A DNA stretch of 64,000 nucleotides from Isoptericola dokdonensis DS-3 (GTDB lineage Bacteria; Actinomycetota; Actinomycetes; Actinomycetales; Cellulomonadaceae): assembly GCF_001636295.1 (NCBI RefSeq), contig NZ_CP014209.1, forward strand, positions 1,364,001 to 1,428,000. Reading direction: 5' to 3'. Position numbers and translations under genes: made by a program. Of the stretch, positions 51,026-60,696 are shown one piece after another; the stretch's first letter is position 1; every line of letters begins with the position of its first letter. Under the pieces are notes generated by a model that was not told where the DNA came from, ran no database searches, and worked only from the letters and a program-made list of their open reading frames with translations.

Positions 51026-51343
51026 TCAGGCCTGCGGGGGCAGGACGGAGATGACCGGGTGGTCCTTCTCGATGAGACCCATCTTGGCGGCGCCGCCCGG
51101 GGAGCCCAGGTCGTCGAAGAACTCGACGTTGGCCTTGTAGTAGTCGCTCCACTCCTCGGGGACGTCGTCCTCGTAGTAGATGGCCTCGACGGGGCACACG
51201 GGCTCGCAGGCGCCGCAGTCGACGCACTCGTCCGGGTGGATGTAGAGCGACCGGGAGCCCTCGTAGATGCAGTCCACGGGACACTCCTCGATGCACGCCT
51301 TGTCCTTGACGTCGACGCACGGCTGAGCGATCACGTAGGTCAC
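51026..51343 (-). CDS. fdxA: Seven-iron ferredoxin
   Basis: A 105-residue ferredoxin with one [3Fe-4S] and one [4Fe-4S] site: ACIEECPVDCIYEG and CVDCGACEPVCP. The long C-terminal extension (about 60-105) is typical of FdxA/FdxC of actinobacteria. The start is GTG 51343 with GGAAGG about ten bases upstream. TAGAGT around 51400 on the same strand is a likely -10, overlapping the -10 of the divergent gene. It carries electrons for oxidoreductases such as 2-oxoacid oxidoreductases or P450s; the partner is unknown. Confidence 0.95.
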   Translation of the reverse strand: MTYVIAQPCVDVKDKACIEECPVDCIYEGSRSLYIHPDECVDCGACEPVCPVEAIYYEDDVPEEWSDYYKANVEFFDDLGSPGGAAKMGLIEKDHPVISVLPPQA

Positions 51344-51398
51344 TGCGGACACCTTCCGGGGGGACGAGGACGGAGCGAGCTCCGGTGGTACGGGGGGA

Positions 51399-51408
51399 AC
51401 TCTAGTAT
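51399..51408. promoter_or_regulatory. Overlapping divergent -10 boxes
   Basis: TAGTAT (51403-51408) on the plus strand is seven bases before GTG 51416, and TAGAGT on the minus strand (51400-51405) precedes fdxA. The two hexamers overlap, so only one gene can be transcribed from here at a time. Confidence 0.5.
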
Positions 51409-51415
51409 CGCTCAC

Positions 51416-51781
51416 GTGAGTTACCCGAACGACGGTACGCACCTGTCCGACTGGCGAGACGCCGCGGTGGACAGCCGGGTCGTGGTGCGGTGCGGACTGG
51501 ATCCTGACGAGGCACGACGCACGGGCCGGCGCTGGACCGACGTCATCGGCGTCGTCGTCGCCGTGGAGCCCGACGGGCTCACGCTGCGCCGTGACCCGGC
51601 GCGCCGCTCCGACCCTCGCGACGGCGCCGTGGTGCACGTCGCGGGTGCGTCCGTCGTGGCGGTGCGGCTCCTCGGGCCGCGGCCGCGGCCGCGGCGGCGC
51701 GACCACCGGAACGGCGCGCCGGGCGGTCCGGCTCGCGCCGACACCCCCGACCCGCCGGCGGACCCCGACGCCCGCCGCTGA
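51416..51781 (+). CDS. Small protein with beta-barrel-like domain, unknown
   Basis: A 121-residue protein starting at GTG 51416, leaderless after TAGTAT. Residues 20-85 (SRVVVRCGLDPDEARRTGRR, WTDVIGVVVAVEPDGLTLRR, VVHVAGASVVAVRLL) form alternating short strands. They resemble the small beta domain found at the N-terminus of some actinobacterial GNAT acetyltransferases, here standing alone. The Arg/Pro-rich C-terminus looks disordered. It converges on tyrA, whose stop is three bases away. The function is not recognisable. Confidence 0.7.
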   Translation: MSYPNDGTHLSDWRDAAVDSRVVVRCGLDPDEARRTGRRWTDVIGVVVAVEPDGLTLRRDPARRSDPRDGAVVHVAGASVVAVRLLGPRPRPRRRDHRNGAPGGPARADTPDPPADPDARR

Positions 51782-51783
51782 GC

Positions 51784-52794
51784 TCAGCCCGCCGGCACCT
51801 CGAGGTCGGCGCCGTGGGGCGTCACGCCGACGACGACGGCCCCGGCGGTGCAGCGCTCGACGAGCGCGGCGGCCCAGTCCCCCGTCAGCGCGAACCGCTC
51901 GGTGCGGGCAGCGGCGCCGTCCCGCACCGCCCGGACCGGCCGGCCCGTCGCGCGCACGTCGTCCGCGGCGTGGAAGAAGTCGTGCGTCGCACCGTTCGTC
52001 TCCAGCGCCGCCACGAGCACCTCGAGGTCCCGCACCACCTTGCGCAGCGCGGGTGCCACCCAGCCGGCGTTCTGCCCGACCATCGCCGCGGTGCGCGCCG
52101 GGTCGCCGAACGCGACCCGGGTGCCGTCGCGGAAGCTGCCCGCCGCCAGCCGCAGGGCGACGTGCCGCACCGGCGCGCCCGCGACGGCGTTGAGCAGCTG
52201 CGTCGCCAGCACGTGCGGGACGTGGCTGACCAGCGCGGCGGCCTCGTCGTGCACGTCGTCGGTGACCACCGTCGCCCGGCCGCGCAGGGGGCCCGTGACG
52301 AGCGCCAGGACCTGCCGCAGCCGGTCGGGGTCCACGGCGGCCGGGTCGTCGACGGTGACCGCCCAGACGACGTCGTCGAGCAGGTCCGCGGTGGAGGCGT
52401 CGAAGCCGCTGCGCTCGGTGCCGGACATCGGGTGCGCGCCGACGAACCGGTCGCCGAGCCCGGCGGCGCGCACGGCGTCCCGCACGGGCCCCTTGACGCT
52501 GCCGACGTCCGTGACGGTGGCGTGGGCGGGCGCCGCGGCGGCCACCTGCTCCGCGACGACCCCCATGACGCGCAGGGGGACGGCCAGCACGACGAGCGCG
52601 GCGTCGGGGACGCACGCGGCCACGTCGTCCGCGACGGCGAGCCCGGCCCGGCGGGCGGCCTGGCGGGCGGCCGGCACGACGTCGGTCGCGACCACGTCGA
52701 CGCCGCGGGCGTGCAGCAGGCGGGCCAGCGACCCGCCGATGAGCCCGAGGCCGACCACCGCCACACGACCCGGCGCGCCGGGCGGCAAGCTCAC
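51784..52794 (-). CDS. tyrA: Prephenate dehydrogenase
   Basis: The 336-residue enzyme oxidatively decarboxylates prephenate to 4-hydroxyphenylpyruvate for tyrosine. The NAD motif VVGLGLIGGSLA is near residues 14-25, with TDVGSVKGP, HPMSGTERSGF and SHVPHVLATQLL marking the active site. No ACT domain follows. GTG 52794 overlaps the pheA stop (GTGA), so tyrosine and phenylalanine branches are made from one mRNA. Confidence 0.94.
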   Translation of the reverse strand: MSLPPGAPGRVAVVGLGLIGGSLARLLHARGVDVVATDVVPAARQAARRAGLAVADDVAACVPDAALVVLAVPLRVMGVVAEQVAAAAPAHATVTDVGSVKGPVRDAVRAAGLGDRFVGAHPMSGTERSGFDASTADLLDDVVWAVTVDDPAAVDPDRLRQVLALVTGPLRGRATVVTDDVHDEAAALVSHVPHVLATQLLNAVAGAPVRHVALRLAAGSFRDGTRVAFGDPARTAAMVGQNAGWVAPALRKVVRDLEVLVAALETNGATHDFFHAADDVRATGRPVRAVRDGAAARTERFALTGDWAAALVERCTAGAVVVGVTPHGADLEVPAG

Positions 52795-53729
52795 CACAGC
52801 AGGCCCTGCGCGACCGTGGTGGGGGCGTCGTCGGCCCGGACGCTGCCGGTGGGTGCGTGGTCGGCGAGGACACCGTCGAGACCGCCCTCCCCCGGCGCGG
52901 CGGGATAGGCGCCGAGCACTTTGAGCGCGTCGCCGGCGGCCAGGAGGTCGCCGAACAGGTCGCGGACCCCCGGTTCCCAGGGCGCGGCGTCGAGGGTCAC
53001 GACGAACACGTACTGGCCCTCGCGGGCCTTCAGCGGCCGGGTGACGAGGCTCGACATGTTGACGTCGCGCTCGGCGAAGGCGCGGGTGACCCGCGCGAGC
53101 ACGCCGGGTCCGGTGACGACGGGCGTCACGGCCACCATCGTGCGCCAGGCGTCGGCCGTCGTGGCGGCGAGCCGGGCGTGGGCGTCGGCACGCCGGTCGA
53201 GCACGAGGAACCGGGTGCGTGCCCCCGCGAAGTCCTCGACCCGTTCGGCGAGGGTGTCGAGGCCGTAGAGCTCGCCGCACAGTCGCGGCCCGAGGGCGAC
53301 CTGGTGCGCGGCGACGTCCCGGCACGCCGCGGCGTTGGACGCCGCGGGGACCTCCGTCAGGCCGTGCGCGGTGGTGAACCGACGGCACTGGGCGAGCCCG
53401 TGCGGGTGCGCGGTGACCTCGGTGAGGGGGCCGTGACCGGGACGGACGAACGCGTCGAACGACACGTCGAGCACGACCTCGTCGACGGCAGCGACCCGGG
53501 CGGTGGCGAGCAGCATGTCGACCGACGGGACGACGTAGCCCTCCACGGAACTCTCCACCGCGACGACGCCGAGGTCGGCCGTGCCGTCCGCCACGGCGTC
53601 GTGCACGGCCGCCACGGTCGTCAGGGGCAGCGCGTCGACGTGTGCGGGCTCCGTGACGCGACCCGCCGCCCAGGTCAGCACGGCCTGGTGGGTGAAGGTC
53701 CCCTCGGGGCCGAGGTACGCGACCCTCAC
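52791..53729 (-). CDS. pheA: Prephenate dehydratase
   Basis: The 312-residue enzyme converts prephenate to phenylpyruvate for phenylalanine. The PDT domain (about 1-185) shows LGPEGTFTHQA, VVAVESSVEGYV and the TRF motif in GARTRFLVL. A C-terminal ACT domain (about 200-270, VVTGPGVLARVTRAFAERDV) would bind phenylalanine, although the usual ESRP is VTRP here. GTG 53729 overlaps the stop of the preceding ACT-domain gene. Confidence 0.94.
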   Translation of the reverse strand: MRVAYLGPEGTFTHQAVLTWAAGRVTEPAHVDALPLTTVAAVHDAVADGTADLGVVAVESSVEGYVVPSVDMLLATARVAAVDEVVLDVSFDAFVRPGHGPLTEVTAHPHGLAQCRRFTTAHGLTEVPAASNAAACRDVAAHQVALGPRLCGELYGLDTLAERVEDFAGARTRFLVLDRRADAHARLAATTADAWRTMVAVTPVVTGPGVLARVTRAFAERDVNMSSLVTRPLKAREGQYVFVVTLDAAPWEPGVRDLFGDLLAAGDALKVLGAYPAAPGEGGLDGVLADHAPTGSVRADDAPTTVAQGLLW

Positions 53730-54619
53730 GCGCCGGCCCACCGCGGAGCCAGGGGGTCGGGGCCCGGCTCGAAGTGGCCGCCCGGCAGCACCGCGAGGGT
53801 GCGGTGGGCGACGCCGCGGGCGTCCAGCTCGGCCACCAGCGCGTCGAGGGCGTCGACGGACGGGCAGCGGAACGAGGTGAAGAAGACGTGCGGCCCCTGC
53901 GCGGACGGGTGGCTGCGCAGGTGCTGGAGGTCGACCCCCGCGTCGTCGATGACGGACAGCGTGTGCCGCAGGGAGCCGCGGTGGTCGGCGGAGGGCCCGA
54001 AGGCGAGCCAGACCTGGGCGGGATCGATGAAGCGCGGCCAGTCGGCGCGGGACTCCAGCAGGCCGTACCAGACGGGTCCGCGCTCGCCGAGCCGGTCGCT
54101 GCCCGCCATCGCGGTCCAGCCGGCGGGGACGCGCGTGTCCTCGACCACGAGCGACCCGTGCTCCCCGGCGAGCGCCACCCGTTCCTCCAGCGAGGTCGCG
54201 GTCGGCACCAGGCGCGGGCTGACGCCCATGCCACGCAGGACGTCGGCGCAGTCGCGCACGCCGGCCTCGTCCACGACGACCTGCCCCGCGCCGCCTCCCG
54301 GCCGCGGGGACACCCACACCCAGCGGGGGGCGACCGTCACCGCGGCGGTGACGATCAGCGACGGGTCGCCGTCGAGCAGCGCCTGCTCCAGCGACGGCGA
54401 CGGCTGCTCCGGGTGGCCGAGGTGCACGACGGCGGCGAGGTCGTCGATGTCGGCGACGGTCGCGAGCGTCTGCTCCGTCGAGCCGAGGTCGAGCAGCTCG
54501 ACCGACTCGTCGGGCACGGCCGACAGCACGGGCGAGCCGACCGCGACGCCCGACCAGCCGTGCTGGTGTGCGGCGAGCGCCGCGTGCACCGGGGACTCGC
54601 GCGAGGTGCGTCCCAGCAT
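53726..54619 (-). CDS. ACT-domain protein, divergent prephenate-dehydratase-like paralogue
   Basis: A 297-residue protein. Residues about 209-281 look like a PheA-type ACT domain (GSLRHTLSVIDDAGVDLQHL, SHPS in the ESRP position, then HVFFTSF). The N-terminal 200 residues have the length of a PDT domain but lack the GPxGT start and the TRF catalytic motif. It is therefore probably not a dehydratase. Coupled to VanW upstream (TGATG) and pheA downstream (GTGA), it may be a regulatory or heteromeric partner of PheA or TyrA. That role is inferred from position only. Confidence 0.65.
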   Translation of the reverse strand: MLGRTSRESPVHAALAAHQHGWSGVAVGSPVLSAVPDESVELLDLGSTEQTLATVADIDDLAAVVHLGHPEQPSPSLEQALLDGDPSLIVTAAVTVAPRWVWVSPRPGGGAGQVVVDEAGVRDCADVLRGMGVSPRLVPTATSLEERVALAGEHGSLVVEDTRVPAGWTAMAGSDRLGERGPVWYGLLESRADWPRFIDPAQVWLAFGPSADHRGSLRHTLSVIDDAGVDLQHLRSHPSAQGPHVFFTSFRCPSVDALDALVAELDARGVAHRTLAVLPGGHFEPGPDPLAPRWAGA

Positions 54620-57030
54620 CAGTCGTCCTCGTCCTTCTTCTCGGTGTCGTCCGGCCGGTCGTCGCCGTCACCGGCCGCGTCGTCGCGCTCCTCGGCGCGG
54701 GACGCCGAGCAGCTCACGGCGTCGTCCGGCTTGTAGCGCCAGTAGTCGGACTCGTCCTTGACGAGCTCGCCCTCGAGGTAGACCTTGCGGTACACGGTGA
54801 TGTCGAACCCGTCCTCGCCGCCGGGGTACGGCTCGCAGCCGGGGTCGCCCGACCGGTCGATCGTGGACGCGGGGACGACGTTCTGCTTGCCGGAGTCGCT
54901 CGTCTCGACGTCGTAGTACTCCGTCGACCAGATCTTGACGTAGAGGCGCCCGCCGGAGACGTACGCCTGCATGAGGGCGCCGTACGGGGTGTCGTTGGTG
55001 AACTTCATGTCGATCGAGCCGACGTAGATCGTCGCCTCGCGCCCCGCCGGGTAGCGGCTGAACCAGTAGCTGTGCTGGCGGTGCTCGACGTCGTCGAACC
55101 CGGCGAAGAACCCGGCGTTGTACGTGGTGGTGGCCATCTGGGACAGGCCGCCGCCGACGGCGTCGGAGTGGATGCCGTTGTTGACGACGCCCGCGGCGAA
55201 GTAGCCGTTGGACACCTCGATGGGCGACAGCGTCTCGACCAGGGAGAAGGTCTCCCCCGGCTTCACCAGCGTGCCGTCGACCAGCTCGGCGCCGCGCACC
55301 AGGTTCTTCGTGCGGATCGGCTCGCTGGTCAGCGGCGTGGAGAACTCCGAGACCACCTCGTCCACGCCGAGCTCCGCGAGCGACTCGCGGGTGTCCTCCG
55401 GGTCCTGCTCGACCAGCTCGACGGCGGCGGTCCGCTCCGTCGAGACGGCGGCGGCGCCGACGGAGTCCGCGACCTGCGCGGGATCGAGGGTCGTGCCGGT
55501 CTCGCCGCCGACGATCACCGGCTCGCCGCCGGAGAACTCGAAGTGGGCGTCGTCGGGCTCGGTCAGGAGGTCGTCGGTACGGTCCACGACGGCGCTGGTG
55601 AGCCGGTCGCCGTCGAACGTGGTGACGAGGTCGCCGTCCTGCGCGACGAACGACGTGGAACGGGCCAGGACCCGTGCGGGCAGCTCGGGGTTCTGGCCGC
55701 CGACGTCGACGGTCACCGGGCCGGACACGACCTGCTCCGCCTCGGCGAGGGCCGCGTCGGTGTCCGCCTGGTCGATCGCCGGCGGCACGGGCTCGGTCGG
55801 CAGCTCGATCGGGCCGGAGGTCACGAGCCAGCCCGTCACCACCGCGTCCTGCGCGGCGTCGACGACGACCGCGGTGCCGTCGGCGGGGTCGGTCGCGACG
55901 GGCTCGCCGCCCGTGAACCGGACGGTGCCGTCGACGGGCTCCTTCGCGAGGGACTCGGCGGCCGACCCGACCGCAGCCGACAGGGCGGACCGGTCGACGT
56001 CGACGACGGGCGCCACCTCGTCCCCGCCGAGCACGTGCTCGAGCAGCCGGGCCGGGTCGAGCGTGAAGCCCGTGAGGGAGTCGACCGTCGCCTGCGCGTC
56101 GAGCGTGAGACCGGCCTGCGCCGGGTCCAGGCTGCCCGTGGCGTCGCCCGCCTGCACCGCGACCGGCTCGACGGCTCGCGGCCCGAGGTCGGACTCGAGC
56201 GTGGCGACCGCCTCGTCCGCGGGGAGACCGCCGACGTCGACCCCGGCCACGGTGGTGCCCTTCGCGACGTCGTCCGCGACGAGCCACTGCGCGCCGGCGT
56301 AGAGGCCGGCGAGGATCACCAGACCCAGTCCCGCGCCGATCAGCACGCGCGGCCACCGGCTGGGGGCGCCGTCGCCGGCAAGACCCGCCAACGGGTCGGC
56401 CGCGGCAGTGCCGCCACCGGACCCTGCCCCCGCGGCGGCCACCGACGGGATCGCCTCGGTGGGCGCACCGGTGGGCAGCCCCGCCACCGGCGCCGAGATC
56501 GTGCCGATCCGGCGCTGCTCGTAGGCACGCACGGCGGGCTGGTAGGGGGTGTCGTCGTCCTCGGGGGCGTCCTGCGCGGCCGGGCCCTGCGCGCGCGCGG
56601 CCGGTACAGCGGCGGGCGCGGCCGGTACAGCGGCGGGCGCGGGAGGCGCGGGGGCGGGCGAGGCCACCGGGGACGCGGCCGACGACGTGGAGGCCGGGGC
56701 CGAGGACGGCGAGGCGATGGGCGCCGGCGGCGCGAAGGCCGAGGCCGCGGGCCGTCCGGTGGCCGGCGACGCGGACGGCGACGACGCGGAGGAGACCGCG
56801 GGAGTCGCCGCGGCGGGGGGCGTGGCCGGGGACGCAGCGACATCCGGCGCCGGTCGTCGCTGCGGCAACGGGGTGCGCTGCGGTGCGGCGGACGCCGGCG
56901 GTCCGGAGGGGGCCGGAGGCGTCGCCGGCGCGGCGGACGCAGGGGTCGTCGGGGCGGGCGGGCTCGCTGCGCTCCCGGCGGTCGTCCCGCCGTCGGACAG
57001 GTTCTCGTCGCCGTCGTTCGGCTGGCCCAT
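54619..57030 (-). CDS. VanW family protein with PG-binding-like domains
   Basis: An 803-residue single-span membrane protein. Residues 1-230 are a Pro/Ala/Ser-rich cytoplasmic region with short internal repeats (AAVPAAP twice). A membrane helix is at about 230-252. Outside, repeated domains of the PG_binding_4 type (about 255-560, with VAGVDVGGLPADEAVATL) lead to a VanW domain (about 590-720: PGETFSLVETLSP, GGGLSQMATTTYNA). The C-terminus is Asp/Glu-rich. A peptidoglycan-associated role is likely; VanW activity itself is undefined. ATG 57030 has a GGAGCG ribosome-binding site. Confidence 0.9.
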   Translation of the reverse strand: MGQPNDGDENLSDGGTTAGSAASPPAPTTPASAAPATPPAPSGPPASAAPQRTPLPQRRPAPDVAASPATPPAAATPAVSSASSPSASPATGRPAASAFAPPAPIASPSSAPASTSSAASPVASPAPAPPAPAAVPAAPAAVPAARAQGPAAQDAPEDDDTPYQPAVRAYEQRRIGTISAPVAGLPTGAPTEAIPSVAAAGAGSGGGTAAADPLAGLAGDGAPSRWPRVLIGAGLGLVILAGLYAGAQWLVADDVAKGTTVAGVDVGGLPADEAVATLESDLGPRAVEPVAVQAGDATGSLDPAQAGLTLDAQATVDSLTGFTLDPARLLEHVLGGDEVAPVVDVDRSALSAAVGSAAESLAKEPVDGTVRFTGGEPVATDPADGTAVVVDAAQDAVVTGWLVTSGPIELPTEPVPPAIDQADTDAALAEAEQVVSGPVTVDVGGQNPELPARVLARSTSFVAQDGDLVTTFDGDRLTSAVVDRTDDLLTEPDDAHFEFSGGEPVIVGGETGTTLDPAQVADSVGAAAVSTERTAAVELVEQDPEDTRESLAELGVDEVVSEFSTPLTSEPIRTKNLVRGAELVDGTLVKPGETFSLVETLSPIEVSNGYFAAGVVNNGIHSDAVGGGLSQMATTTYNAGFFAGFDDVEHRQHSYWFSRYPAGREATIYVGSIDMKFTNDTPYGALMQAYVSGGRLYVKIWSTEYYDVETSDSGKQNVVPASTIDRSGDPGCEPYPGGEDGFDITVYRKVYLEGELVKDESDYWRYKPDDAVSCSASRAEERDDAAGDGDDRPDDTEKKDEDD

Positions 57031-57115
57031 CGACACACGCTCCGTGCTGCACTGGTGGGGACCCGTCAGGGCCCCGGGACGGTGGTCGCGGCTCAGCGCC
57101 ACGCCAGCACGGATC

Positions 57116-57484
57116 CTACTCGGGTCCGCCGGACGGCTCGTCGTCGAACCAGCGCCGCGGCAGGAACGCCGCGACGGCGAAGAGGACCAGGCCACCGTAG
57201 GTCCACAGGTAGCCCGTGAGGTCCGCCGGGACGAGCACGTCGCCGCCCGGTCCGTCGGTCGCGAGCAGCTGGACGGTGACGAGCCAGCCCGCGCCGGCGG
57301 CCAGCAGCGCGCCCGTCCCGGTCCAGGCGCGGCACAGCACCGCGGTGGCGAGGGTCATGACGAGCGCGAGGACCAGACCCACCGGCAGGTCGGCCCAGGT
57401 GCTGCGGTGCGTGACCGTGCCGACGAGCCCGATCACGGCGCCGAGCAGCAGGGCCAGCAGGACGCGGCCGACCAGGCCGGGCAC
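57116..57484 (-). CDS. DUF6113-like small membrane protein
   Basis: A 122-residue protein with four hydrophobic segments (about 3-24, 33-50, 57-73, 93-109) and a short charged tail. A small four-span protein directly after mshB is recalled for actinobacteria (Rv1171), which supports this assignment. The start is GTG 57484, 46 bases after the mshB stop. The function is unknown; a link with mycothiol is suggested only by position. Confidence 0.75.
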   Translation of the reverse strand: MPGLVGRVLLALLLGAVIGLVGTVTHRSTWADLPVGLVLALVMTLATAVLCRAWTGTGALLAAGAGWLVTVQLLATDGPGGDVLVPADLTGYLWTYGGLVLFAVAAFLPRRWFDDEPSGGPE

Positions 57485-57530
57485 GGTCGGCCGGGTGCCC
57501 GGGGGTGCGCGTGGTGCGGTGCGGTGGGGC

Positions 57531-58472
57531 TCACCGGGCCGAGCCTACCGGCGCGTCGGTCGCGGCCACGCGCAGGTGGGCGGTCGCCAGGAGCGGGGCG
57601 AGCTCGTCGTTGCTCAGGGCGTAGCGGGCCACGACGCCGGGAGCGTCGAGGGCCGCGACGTGCTGCACCTGCGTGGCGTGGGCACGCAGCGCGGCCAGCA
57701 CGCGGTCGAGCACGGGGGCGACGTCGTGCGTGCGGACGTCGCCGGCCGGGCCGTCGACGGCGACGGGCGGCAGCACGGCGTCCGGGTCGGCGACGCGGGC
57801 ACCGGCGGCGACGAGCCGGCGCACCTCGGGGTCGGCGGCGAGGGCGCGGCGGGCGCCGCGCAGCGCGTCGGCGGGGGCAACGACCTCCCACCGGGCCGCC
57901 GTCCAGGGCTCACCGGCGACGGGAGCGGCCGGGTCCGCGGCGAGCTCGACGGCGCGCACGGTGACGTCGTGGGCGCGCACGTGGTCGGGGTGGCCGTAGC
58001 CGCCCCCGGCCTCGTAGGTGACGACGACGGCGGGGCGACGGTCACGCACGACGGCGGCGAGCCGGGCGGCCGCCTCGTCGAGCGGCACCCGGGCGAAGGC
58101 GCCGGGCCCGGAGTCGGGGGCGGGCCCGGCGATGCCGGGCGCGACCCATGCCATGCCGGAGTCCTCGAACCGGACGCCGTCCGGGGGCGTCGCCGGGGCG
58201 ACCTCGTCGAGGAACAGGTGGTCGGCGACCCCCAGCGCGGCGAGCGCGGCGGTGAGCTCCCGTTCCCGGTGCGCGGCGAGCGCAGGCCCGTCGCCCTCCA
58301 GGTGCCCGAGCCCGGTCGGGTGGGCGGGGGTGTCGATGACCTCACCGCGCTCGCCGCGGGTGCAGGTCACCAGGGTGACCCGCTCCCCCGCTGCCGCCCA
58401 GGCCGCCAGGAGCGCGCCGGTCGCGAGCGTCTCGTCGTCAGGGTGCGCGTGCACCGCCAGCAGCGGCCCCAC
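57531..58472 (-). CDS. mshB: Mycothiol biosynthesis deacetylase MshB-like
   Basis: A 313-residue PIG-L-type zinc deacetylase that removes acetyl from GlcNAc-inositol in mycothiol synthesis. AHPDDE is at residues 9-14 (zinc His10, Asp13), with a second zinc-site motif GYGHPDHVRAHD further on. GTG 58472 gives the family length. The frame stays open to 58727, but that extension would pass through the 29-bp hairpin of typA and has no family resemblance. No clear ribosome-binding site or -10 is seen, so the start is uncertain. Confidence 0.87.
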   Translation of the reverse strand: MGPLLAVHAHPDDETLATGALLAAWAAAGERVTLVTCTRGERGEVIDTPAHPTGLGHLEGDGPALAAHRERELTAALAALGVADHLFLDEVAPATPPDGVRFEDSGMAWVAPGIAGPAPDSGPGAFARVPLDEAAARLAAVVRDRRPAVVVTYEAGGGYGHPDHVRAHDVTVRAVELAADPAAPVAGEPWTAARWEVVAPADALRGARRALAADPEVRRLVAAGARVADPDAVLPPVAVDGPAGDVRTHDVAPVLDRVLAALRAHATQVQHVAALDAPGVVARYALSNDELAPLLATAHLRVAATDAPVGSAR

Positions 58473-58611
58473 GGTCGGGTCGACCGGGTGGGGACCGACT
58501 CTGAGGCCGGCACCGGCACGGACGTCGGGCGGCGAGATCGGTGGACCGACCGGCGGGGAAGGGGTGCCCGGGCCTGCGGCTGCGGACGGCGAGCCCGCCG
58601 GGACGCACGAG

Positions 58612-58718
58612 GACGGGTCACCGGTTCCTTCGTCGCGAGGCTGGTCGGGCCTTGCGGGAGGCCGCGAGGCACGAGCCGCCGGATGGCGGCCTCGCGAGGA
58701 AGGAACCGGTGACCCGTC
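58612..58718 (-). terminator. Large hairpin terminator of typA
   Basis: Arms 58612-58640 and 58690-58718 pair over 29 bases with one mismatch (outer GACGGGTCACCGGTTCCTT perfect over 19). The 49-base loop can fold again through GAGGCCGC/GCGGCCTC-type pairing. It begins 13 bases after the typA stop and before the mshB start. Confidence 0.8.
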
Positions 58719-58731
58719 CGTCACCACGCGG

Positions 58732-60642
<1,911 letters not shown>

Positions 60643-60696
60643 CTACGGTTCTCTTTCCGTGGGAGGGCGGCACCGGGACACCGGGGCCGGTCCATC

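Noticed and set aside
58473-58727. N-terminal extension of mshB by 85 codons
   Set aside because: It would translate through the typA terminator hairpin and has no similarity to the deacetylase family; the zinc motif normally lies near the N-terminus.
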